Position numbers and translations under genes: made by a program
In this document: positions 25,001-37,400 of the stretch, piece by piece
Position numbering within the stretch: position 1 is the first letter of the stretch
How the letters are laid out: each line of letters begins with the position of its first letter
Notes under the pieces: model-generated
Told to the model about the DNA's origin: nothing
Database searches by the model: none
Seen by the model: only the letters and a program-made list of their open reading frames with translations
Origin: Siphonodentalium dalli
Taxonomy: Eukaryota; Mollusca; Scaphopoda; Gadilida; Siphonodentaliidae
Assembly (NCBI GenBank): GCA_032622095.1
Contig: CP136061.1
Span: 40,987,797 to 41,051,796, forward strand
Reading direction: 5' to 3'
Length of the DNA: 64,000 nucleotides

Positions 25001-28000
25001 GGAACATTGTCTTCAGGTTAACTTACGTTCAATGAGCCGATGCCATGACCAACACTAACATCTTCTGAGATGGAGAACATATAAGGAACACCATGGAAGT
25101 GTGGAACATTGTCTTCAGGTTAACTTACGTTCAATGAGCCGATGCCATGGCCAGCACAAAAATCGTCTGGGATGGAGAACATATAAGAAACAACACGGAA
25201 GTGTGGAACAATGTCTTCACGTTAACTTACGTTCAATGAGCCGATACCATGACCAACATTAGCGTCGTCTGGGATGGAGAACATATAAGGAACACCATGG
25301 AAATGTGGAACATTGTCTTCACGTTAACTTACATTCAATGAGTCGATGCCATGGCCAGTACTAGCGTCGTCTGGGATGGAGAACATATAAGGAACACCAC
25401 GGAAGTGTGGAACATTGTCTTCACGTTAACTTACATTCAATGAGTTGATTCCATGGTCAACACTAGCATCGTCTGGGGTGGAGAACATATAAGGAACACC
25501 ATGGAAGTTTGGAACATTGTCTTCACGTTAACTTACGTTCAATGAGCCGATTCCATGGCCAACACTAGCATCGTCTGGGATGGAGAACATATAAGGAACA
25601 CCATGGAAGTGTGGAACATTGTCTTCACGTTAACTTACGTTCAATGAGCCGATTCCATGGCCAACATTAGCGTCGTCTGGGATGGAGAACATATAAGGAA
25701 CACCATGGAAGTGCGGAGCGTTGTCGTTCTGATCATGGATATATATCGTTAACGAAAAATTCCCAACAACCTGCATCAGAAAAATTATCATACAGTGTTA
25801 AAATTGTTTTAATCGCATTGTCATAGCTAAGATTTCTGACGACGACAATTTAAACGAAAGAAAATTTAGTCGCCAACTAACCACATCGAGATTTGATTCT
25901 TGAAATATACAGTTTTCAGTAGCACCACCACCACGTCAACACCACCAAAACACACACTCACAGTAACCTCGTGACATCACATAGCCAACCATCACCAAAA
26001 CCCAACTAGCACTACTACTGTCGTCGTCACCACAGAAAAAAAAGGCCACCAACATCACATACATGCATTACATGCGCAATACACTTATGCAACAACAACA
26101 ACAACAACAACAATAGCAACCAATCATCAATAACACCGCTACTCAAACTACATACCACCATTACAACAGTCACCAGAATTCCACCACTAGCACAATCAAT
26201 ACATCTTAACCACCACCATCGCCGGGCATGCACACCCAAAACAAAACAAAACAACAACAACCATCAACATGGCTGGACATTAACTTGACCACTTACCGTT
26301 CCATCTTTTAACACCGTTACTGTGTCGATATAGTGAGCCGTTTGTTCTCTGTCGATCTCCCCATTAACTTTCAAATGGCTGAAAAAGATTTTATCGAAGT
26401 TATGAGCTATGTGTGCACACTTTTGATGGAATGCGGCGATATCCAGAGAGAAGCGGAGAGCTAACTTCAATCGGGAATGTAAATCACGACATCGTGAAAA
26501 ATTCCATCAATATACACCGACTACACTATTCTTCTTCAATTTATATAATACTAGCCGATGAGCCCGACGTTGTCCGGGCTATTCAAAAAAATCAAATTTC
26601 AAGTCGATAGCTATTCAAAAACCAAATTTCAAGTCGATAGCTACACCCGTTTCCGAGATCTGGTCTGCGCATGCGCGAAGCTGGCGTCGCACGGGCTCGC
26701 CGACCCGATAAAATTCGTATCCGGGGCAAGATACATTCACATAGCAAATTTCAAGTCGATAGGTCCGGGCTATTCAAAAACCAAATTTCAAGTCGATAGC
26801 TCTACCCGTTTCCGAGAGCCGATGAGCCCGACGTTGTCCGGGCTATTCAAAAACAAAATTTCAAGTCGATAGCTCCACCCGTTTCCGAGATCTCGTCTGC
26901 GCATGCGCGAAGCTGGTGTCGCACGGGCTCGGCGACCCGATAAAATTCGTATCCGGGGCAAGATACATTCACATAGCAAATTTCAAGTCGATAGCTCCAC
27001 CCGTTTCTGAGATCTCGTCTGCGCATGCGCGAAGCGGGCGCCGCACGGGCTCGCCAATACGACAACGTTCACCGCCTGGTCAAACTACACACACGTACCA
27101 AGTTTCGTCCCGATCGGTCAAGAATCGTAGATTTGTATTAATGACAGACAGACAGACAGACAGACAAACAAACAAACATACAGACAGAGGTCTTCAAAAT
27201 ATATATGAGATCATCACACATAAAAAGAGAGAGAGAGGCGAACTTTTTGACAAACATCTATCTGGCTACACCGGGGGGGGGGGGTATTTGCATTGAGAGT
27301 GATACGCTGACTACACTGATCAGACTCTCCGTCTGGGTACTGGAATCAACACATTTCCTTGCGGACACAATCGAAAAAAGCAATGTGATTTTCAGTTGAC
27401 GGTCGAGTTCCATCAAGTTTTTGAGCATCTGGATACAAAATTTATTTCTCATCCTTAATTTTCTGTACTTCAAAATGATATAGTTTGAACACTTCTTTGG
27501 TTGTGATGGTAGACTCGCCGCAGCAGTAAAGATCATATGTCATTGCATTCTCTTAAATATGCGAGTCTTCCATAGGGAAAGTAAATATTGTTAGGCCAAT
27601 ATATTCTCTTATATATGATATCCCTATAGGTGACTCGTATATACAGGAGAATACATACATTGGCACAGGGCTTTCGCTAAATTTCAGGAAGCTCCAGTCA
27701 TGGAAGGGTTAACATATTCTGTTTTTAGCCTCAGTTGCCACATGAAAAGCAAATTATCGACAACTACGTCAACCATACCTTGACAAAAACAACAGAATAT
27801 TTATTGCAATACACCAGATATATAGGCAGTTGCAAGTTACAAAATTAATTAAAACTTACAACATGTAACTACGAACGAAAATAAATTGTGTTCAATAATT
27901 GTTTGATGCAATGCATCGCCATTCAACTACCACCAATAACTTCTCGTGCTTATTACTATAATATACTAAACTTTCAAAGACCCCCTTCTGAGAAAGAACA

Positions 28001-28361
28001 ACCGGATCATGTTGCCATATGAAAAGCAAATTATTGACAACTAGCCGGCAGCGGTCTCGGACCCTTCGAATTATGGTCGGCCAATTTCAAAGAAACATGA
28101 GACAACAGAATCAACCTACAGGAATAAACAGAAATTTAATCTGAATCATTGTGACTAGGCGCGACTAGCCGATTGATTAAGTCGGGTCAACTCGACCACC
28201 CGTCTTGAAGAGATGTAGGACCATAGTGGACCATGAGCTAAGTCGTNNNNNNNNNNNNNNNNNNNNNNNNNNNNNNNNNNNNNNNNNNNNNNNNNNNNNN
28301 NNNNNNNNNNNNNNNNNNNNNNNNNNNNNNNNNNNNNNNNNNNNNNAGAGAGAGAGAAGAG

Positions 28362-28439
<78 letters not shown>

Positions 28440-31400
28440 ATATCATGTATATGTCGAATATATGGAAATTTACGTGATCTGCAATATTCCTCAAATCTTG
28501 ACATTTAACTTAAATTAAAATACGTGACGTTTAAATGAAATTATATTACAAATTTGGTGATGTGATCATTTGTGGATTGACTGCATGAACATACCTTCCA
28601 TCAAAGACAAGCACATCCATGTGTGTTGTTATCTTGAAACTAAAGTCACCAGTCTGAAAATACACACACACACACACCGTATACTAAAGGGGGAATACAC
28701 ACACACACACACACCATATACTAAAGGGGGAAACACACACACACCGTATACTAAAGGGGGAAGAACAACCGTTGCGCCAATATGGTATGTTTTATGTAGA
28801 AATAAAATCAGCATACGATTACCACGTAAGCATTTATTTTGGTACGACAAATGCCATGGACCGGAAATTGGGGAATATCTATACACAGAGTACATGTTTT
28901 TTTTACACATGTATACACACTGCGCTTATTCGTGGGTCATTGGCACTAAAATATGATGGGAAATTCAGTCACACATCTAAATTATCAAATATAAATCTAA
29001 AGTAGTTATGTATTGTTCCTGAAGTAAAATATAATTGTAAATTTCCACGATGTTGATAACGGTCAAACGGCTAACACTTTCATGGCGGGAGTTGAGCTGG
29101 TGCAGCATTACATATCATGTGCCAGTGCATTTTCTTATATATGCGAGTTCTATGGGGAGCTTCGCACATATAAGAGAATGCATTGGCCCAGGGTTGTATT
29201 ATTGTATTTTATCACATGATTAGCACTATTTTCCTATGTAATATTCGAGCGTAATAGACACGTGTAATATCGTCGCGTGCAATGACGTCACGCTGCTCTT
29301 TGGGACAATGATCGCTGGCTGCAGTTAATTGTTGTTTTCGATAAAATTTTAGCGATTATATGATCATGTGATAAAAAGTATCATCTCAAACTCGTTCTAT
29401 TGTATACGTAATTTATCAACCTCGTCCACTAAATTCTATTTGAGCCTCGGTAAACCTCGGCTCAAATCGAATTTAGTGAACTCGGTTGATAAATTCCGTA
29501 TAAAATAGTAACTCGTTTGAGATCCTCTATCTCTTACATCTGCTCCATATGGGAGTCTCGCATATATAAGAGCATGTTTTGGCACAGAGTTTTCGCAAAA
29601 TGTCTGGAAGATCCAGTTGTGGAAGGGTTAAAACACCAGAAAAAGTATTTATTAACCTATGTATATCGACATACATGGATTCCAATTGAGATAGGTTTTT
29701 ACTAAAATTGCAACACATGCAGTTGGTTTGCCAGGACGAAATACTCACTATAGTATCGAGATTCAAGATGACCGTTCCTATCTGGGCGTTCTCTGTGACA
29801 TTCACTGTCATGTCGGCAAAGTGGTAGCCATCTTCAGTATCATTAGACACCGTCACTTCAACTCCGACCGATGAGCAACGCCTGTTGGGGACAAACGCGA
29901 ATTGGAGGAACAGTGAGTGACAAAGGACTTCATACAATTGACAAACAATTCTGATAAGCCACGACAGTCACACGTTTCAATAATGACCACGGGTTTTCAG
30001 AAGAAAAAAAACAGTAAAAACTGAATTTGTATCCAGTTTCCTGGTCATTTTAACCTTATTTCTTTTTTTTGCCTTTTCTTTAGATTCCCGGGTGTAAATC
30101 AACACGTTTGTACACGGAATGTCACACAAATAATTCTATCTCATTTGGAGTAGAATTTCGTTTCCATTTATTTAAAACCGTTTTGTTCAAAGACATATAT
30201 TTACATACTAAGAGTGATTATCACTAAATCCAGCATTCTGATTGGTCGGCGCCTGCGTGGCTAGTTGCAATTATTTCTCGGTGAACGCGCAACAGCTCAT
30301 AACTGCAGCCTCATAATTACACTGACGCGTCATAGGTTTTGGAAAGACGAACGCGTAATGTTTTGGGCGCATTTGGACTCGCGCAGGATTGACTTAATAA
30401 ATCATCGGGTTTCAATATAAAGAGAAATTGTTCCTGTTAACTTTTGCCAAGGGTGCTATGGGATATTTTGGGCTGGTTTTGTCACGATACACTTTTCGAT
30501 TTAAATACATTTACAAAATGGGCTTTTCCGCTAAATGTATATAAATATAAGGATTAACTGTCATGTGGACTGTAGACCCTAATATTGTTTGACAAACCAA
30601 TATATTGGGTTAGTTGCACCCCCCACATGATGGACATTGCATTGCCCTCAGAACAACAATATAACAAGAGGTGTGCACTCGAGTGCTAGCATACCCCCAC
30701 CGTGGATAATTCAACCCGCATTATCCGTAAACCCAACAAAAAAGATTTTTAACTTTAAAGAAAAATTCGGACTAATAATATCAATATGGTGTCAAAAGAA
30801 GCTTATACAGAAAAAATTATTCAAATTGGTTCATATTTGTTAAAGTTATTAAGTCGGACAGAATTTTCTAGTCAAAACAAGTCGAAAATGAAGTGTAATA
30901 TTAAGAAAAACAGTTTGAGCCAATCCCTAGCCACATCATGTAGAGAGGGTATTGTGAGAAGCATATATACCAAAAATTATTGAAATCGGTTCATATTTGT
31001 TAAAGTTATTTAGTCTGACAGAATTTTCTAAGTCAAAATAAGTCGAACATGAGGCGTAACTTAAAAAAAAAAGTCGGACCGAACCTCAATTAGCATCATG
31101 CGGAGAGGCAGTCCTAATGAGGTTGCATACCAAACATTATTGAAATCGGTTCATAGTTGTTCGAGTTATGAGGTCGGACGGACGGACGGACACACGGAGG
31201 GAGAAAGCGTGACGGACGGACGGGCGGACGGACGGACGGACGCAGTCAATCCAGTATACCCCCCATTTTCTTCGAAAGTGTGGGTATAAAAATGTGGTGT
31301 CGTGTAACACCGACAAGCCGATCCACTGAAAGTCGATACTGTAATTAATATTTACTGTTATCACATGATTTAAATGAGTAATAATCGAAGAAAGTACACA

Positions 31401-34400
31401 ATATATTATAACGTCACACATGGTGAAAGAGAAGATGAGTGGATGATGGTATGGGTGGTTTCTGTGAGTTTGTCTGACTGGGTGTACACAAGAGAGTGAG
31501 AGAGCGCAATATAATATTATTAATGTTTATAATAATTTCTATGTAATTTTAATCAATAAAAACAGGTATAAATACACGGGTGTTCTCCATGCTCAAATTG
31601 CAACATACACAACACGTGTTAATCCACATATATATGTTACTGATTGTCTAACAAACTAGATGAGCAATTTAAGTGAAAATGAAAATTTACATGTTATAAC
31701 AAGAGATCTTGAAAACATTTCAAACTATATTGACTGCTGTTTTTGCGAGTCAACATGGTACACTGTATGTCTGATTTGTGTATTAAGGACTTTGTCAACC
31801 CATTTTCACCAATATTTGATGGAGTAAAACTAACGGATTCTGTTCATTTGTATTAGTAATCACAGTAACCAAGACAATGGATGCACCATTTTAAGAGTAT
31901 AATTCATGATGGATTATCTTAGAAAAACAAAATGTGAACTTTATAGAGGTTTTAAAAATATTTTTTTTCGAACCCAAATCCAACAAACACCAAGTACATA
32001 TCTAAGAACAAAATATGGGAATGTGTGCTGAACACTGTTAAGAATGATGAACAATACTAATTTATATTCATATTTACCAGCATGCTTTGAAAAATAATCT
32101 CAGAACCACTTGTTTACAAATGGTAGATTTACTTTCCCAGTAATGTTATCCAGAAGATGACAATTGATGGGTGAATTATGGGTCACCTTGTGCCCAGTGT
32201 TACTGGGATTAATATCAGCGTGTTGTGTGCCAGCCTGTGGCCACTGGACAATAAGGGATTATTCCATGATTGGTGATCTATTTAATGGTTACAGGGTTGT
32301 CTGCTAAATTGAAGCTTAAGAAATTATTTTATCAACTCACCACTGTCAGTATAGTTAACCAATTGCTGCCAGCTCTCAGTTAGCTGTGGGGAAGTTATTC
32401 TAGCATTTGTTAACAACTGGTTATATGTAATATTTTCAAAGAACACTTGGTAAATATGAATATATTTTTATTGTTCATCATTCTTCACAGCATTCAGTAC
32501 GCATTTCTATATCTTTTTCTTAGAAATTGATTTTGTTTTTGTTGGATTTGGGTTCGAAATGGTGCATCCATGGGTTTGGTTGCTGTGATTACTAATAAAA
32601 GTGAGCACAATCCATTATTTTGACTCCATAAAATTTGGGTTGGAATTTGGTTAGCAAAGTCCTTAAACTCTTCCCGGTTGATGGCTAAGTAATGGTTTTG
32701 GTTGTATTGTATGTTGTTGGAGCAAGGCCACAAAGCCAAAAGGCATCCCTGACAAACCTATTCAACCACAGATTGTGTGCAACATGTTCACACACAGTAT
32801 CACGTTCCTTTGAGATGGGATGGTAGTAATGATTTCGGAAACGATTAAGCATAATGCTTGATGTCGAGTCCGTTCCATGCCAGCATGTGTGACCCGCCAT
32901 ATCAAATCCAGTCGTAAGTCGGGATTTGTTTTACCCTGTGCCAATGCATTCTCTTATATATGCGAGTCGACCATAGGTCGCCTCGCATATATAAGAGAAT
33001 GCATTGGCCTAACAATTTTTTACAATTTTAATACTTTTTTCTTGTATTCTTTAACAATTTTATAATTTCACCCATACAGAGCCACAGACAAACATGAACA
33101 GACGACACTCTTCTATATATGTGTGGGGCTCCCTGCAGGGTAATGGATGTTTTTTATTTTATGTCCTAAAAATTGTAAGAAACATTTATTTTAAAAAAAT
33201 GATAAAAAATTGTTAGGCCAATGCATTCTCTTATATATGCGAGGCGACCTATGGTCGACTCGCATATATAAGAGAATGCATTGGCACAGGGTAAAAAAAT
33301 CCCGACTTACGACTGGATTTGATATGGCGGGTCACATATGGTATTGATTGATGGTATTTCACATTTTGTATGTTTTTCATTGTATAAATACTTTAAAAAT
33401 GAAAACTCCATCAGGTTTACTCGAAATGCCAGGTATTTGCATATATAGTGGAGAACATGCTTACCTTATAGACATGTCCACGGGGTTGTCGCATGCTTCG
33501 ACTAGAAACTGGTAGGAAATAGCTTCATATAGCGTATAGTTTGTTGTCATGTTTCCGTCCTTGTCTACGGTAAAAGGTGGCTCAGCTGCACTTAGTTTCC
33601 TAATTCCGTAAGTAATAACTGCATTCTCTGACTTGTCGGCGTCGGTTGCTTCTACCTGATGAACAAATTCAGGCAAAAATGGGATAAGTTCGAGGGAACA
33701 TTGTTAATCGTAAAGACAAACGCACCAGGGAAAACACAGAAACGTATGTCGTTAAGACAAACTCACCAGAGACAAGGTTCCGAGACACATATATATCGTT
33801 AAGATAAACGCACCAGAGAAAATCCAGACATGTATATCGTTAGACAAATGAACCAGAAAAACCCAGACACGTATATGTCGTTAGACAAATGAACCAGAAA
33901 AAAACACAGACACGTATATGTCGTTAAGACAAACACACCAGAGAAAACACGGACACGTATATGTCGTTAAGACAAACGCACCAGATAAAATCCAGACACG
34001 TATGTCATTAGACAAATGAACCAGAAACAATCCAGACACATATATAGACCAACACACCAGAGAAAACACAGACACATATGCGTCGTAAAGACAAACGCAC
34101 CAGAGAAAACTCAGTCTCATATATGTCATAAAAACAAACACACCAGAGAATACCCAGACATGTATAAGTATATGTCATAAAGACCAACGAACCGGAGAAA
34201 ACCCAGACACGTATATGTCGTAAAGACAAATTCACCAGAGAAAACCCAGTCTCATATATGTCATAAAAACAAACACACCAGAGAATATCCAGTCATGTAT
34301 AAGTATATGTCATAAAGACAAAAGCACTGGAGAAAACCCAGACACGTATGTCGTTAAGACAAACGTACCAGAAAAAAACCCAGTCACGTATATGTCGTTA

Positions 34401-37400
34401 AGACCAACATACCACAGAAAACACAGACACGTATATGTCGTAAAGACAAACGCACCAGAGAAAACCCAGTCTCATATATGTCATAAAAACAAACGCACCA
34501 GAGAATACCCAGTCATGTATAAGTATATGTCATAAAGACAAACGCACCAGATAAAACCGAGACACGTATATGTCATAAAGACATAAGCACTGGACAAATC
34601 CCAGACAAGTATATGTAATAAAGACAAACACACCAGAGAAAACCCAGTCATGTATGTCATTAAGACAAACGCATCAGAGAAAACCTAGTCACGTATATGT
34701 CGTAAAGAGAAATTCACCGGAGAAAACCCAGTCTCATATATGTCATAAAAACAAACGCACCAGAGAATACCCAGTCATGTATAAGTATATGTCATAAAGA
34801 CAAACGCACCAGATAAAACCGAGACACGTATGTCATCAATACAAACGCACTAGTGAGCGTGAAGCAAAAATAAATTTTAAAAAACCCTGTTATTTATTAC
34901 CAAATGTTGTAAGCGGTGACATTATATGAACATGTCACATAACATGTTTGTGTGACGCAATTTGGTCGAAATATGTATGGCGACAGAAAAATGACTATAG
35001 CCTATAGGACCAATCTCTCGACGGGTAAACTCTGGAAGTTAATATTCTATTTACATATTATTGTATCAGGAGAAGGGCCACATAAGTGTGCCACAAAACA
35101 TATACCCCAATCCTTTTGTATTTATGCCAAAACAATATGCTTCAAGTCAAATTAAGACAAGTCGACAATATATGATAAATGGAACAATAATAGATGGTGC
35201 AATATATTACAGAGGCTGTTGATTTCACAATGCACTGAAGAAGTCGTTAGACGTATTGTCTTATCCGTTTGACTTGTTGTTCAAGCCTCCCGCATCTACA
35301 TGGGACAAAAACATACCCCCTTAACTTTTTGCTCACGTTTCTTGCCATATATGCCTAATACAGTGTCCTTAGAATTATGGTCTTACCCGTCCGACTTGAC
35401 TTTCTCCACCCATGATTGAGAAGTCATACATATCATGCACGAAAATTGGTGAGTTGTCGTTTATATCGAGTAAAGTGATGGTGACATTGGCATCACCACC
35501 AGGGTTGCCACTCAAAACAGCAGTCGTTCCAACCTAAAATGGACGAAACGTAAAGGGGATTTCAAGACCAGTTAATTTACGGCAATGAGGAAACCCACAC
35601 CTACGATTTTCAATAAAGGTGTGTGATCTGTATAGCGTTTATATGGAATTAGAGCTGCATGTATGCAATGTCGCATGTGATTGTTTTGACTGTATATTTT
35701 AATTAAGGAACTAACTAAGCATTTTCAAATAATTTATGTCAGTTGAACAATCACATGTATATAGAACCCGGCGATATAATATGATGTGAGTTGTTTTGTG
35801 AGTTTTTTCCCCAGACCCTATATATGAACCCTTTGACTATTACAAACTGTTCGAAGATAACACTTTCAACATTATAAGCAGCTTGTATCGGATGATCGGT
35901 TACAACTTTTGTTAAACGTAGAATAATTATAATACCATGAGTTTGTGGAAATCTGATCAATGCTACACACCGAATATAGACCGCATTAAAACAACTCAAG
36001 TTATCACCACCAACCTCTCCAATATTTCGGACTGGTCCACTTTGTACGTATAACTTGAACCCAAGAATGTCAAATATTTAGAGGATATTACCTGGTTGGT
36101 TTAGTATTAGGCCCGATATCAGCCCGAGGTAACCTCATAGCCTGAGACCAAGACTGAAGTCTGATATGAGGTTATCGAGCGGTGATATCAGGACTTATCT
36201 TGTAACATCATATTTATTCATTACATAGTCTCTTAGTAACTGACAACTCCTTCAAATGAGTGACATAACAAACATCGATATCTATGCATTATTTAGCAGT
36301 GAAGTATGTTTACGGCATGTCGTAACATCATATTACTCGGATTTGTGATGTCGGAAAATGATATTACTCGAATTGGTGATGTCGGAAAATGATATTACTC
36401 GAATTGGTGATGTAGCAAAATTATATTACTCAGTTTACGGCCAAATTGAAGAGATATTCACAAAGTTCGATATCAGGCCGTTCTGGACAAAAATGTCATA
36501 TCTAATTAATAAGAACAAATAAGAACATTTATTCCAAATGTTAGTTTATAACTTACAATTAGTATTATGATACTACCGCTGAAAGGTACAGGCTTTGTAT
36601 GCAATGTTCCCGCTGGCGGTAGCCATTTTAATAATTGTCGAAAATAAATTGTAAATGGCGAAAAAAAATGTCCAAATGGCGAAAAAATTGGCTAAACTAA
36701 TATCCTCCCAATTGTGTCCAAACATGGCGGCGATTATGTGCACGCCAGCTTATTTCTAGGTCTAATTACATCACGCGCATCTGACATCCGTACAACAAAA
36801 GCGTCGGCACTTCGTGTAAGTTACATGACTGATGTGCCTCGAGCAATTAGTAATATGTGTACATTGGTGTTGATTTCATATAGTGTCAATGGCAAACGCT
36901 TTGTGTTGTAAAACAATTTTTAAGAATTGTATATGAAATCGTTTTGCAGTATGTTATTGTTATTTGCATGTACCATTGTTGCTCATATTACATTGTTGTT
37001 GTTTTCTTTTGTCAATAAAATGTAATATACGTTCAATTTATCTCAAAATATGTTCCAAAACAAGTGGCTAAAGTAAATATAAAGTGGCTAAAGAAATTTC
37101 TGGGCCAGCGGGAACACTGTTTGCATGATGGTTGTGTATATTTCGGAAATAAAATCCTCCCGCGTCCACCATCATTTTAAATAAATTTCCGATGATAACA
37201 TATATATAAAAGGCATATATACCTTCATGGCCTTACGATATTTACGTATATATACACTTACACGCAATGTAATGGTGTCACCTAGCGATTCTCTGTCCAA
37301 TGCCGAGCTGTTGTATACACTAATTGTACCGTCCTGATCATTCATCACGAATATATTTCCAACGTTCTGTAGAATCGTGTAGTTGAAGGCAGCATTTCCC

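Noticed and set aside
24821-25632. Reading the 102-bp units as extra cadherin exons
   Set aside because: No unit has an acceptor, and each has an in-frame TAA after its donor, so they cannot add protein sequence as ordinary exons.
28177-28504. Low-complexity Ser/Leu or Arg/Glu ORFs
   Set aside because: They are translations of the (GA)n microsatellite and the N gap.
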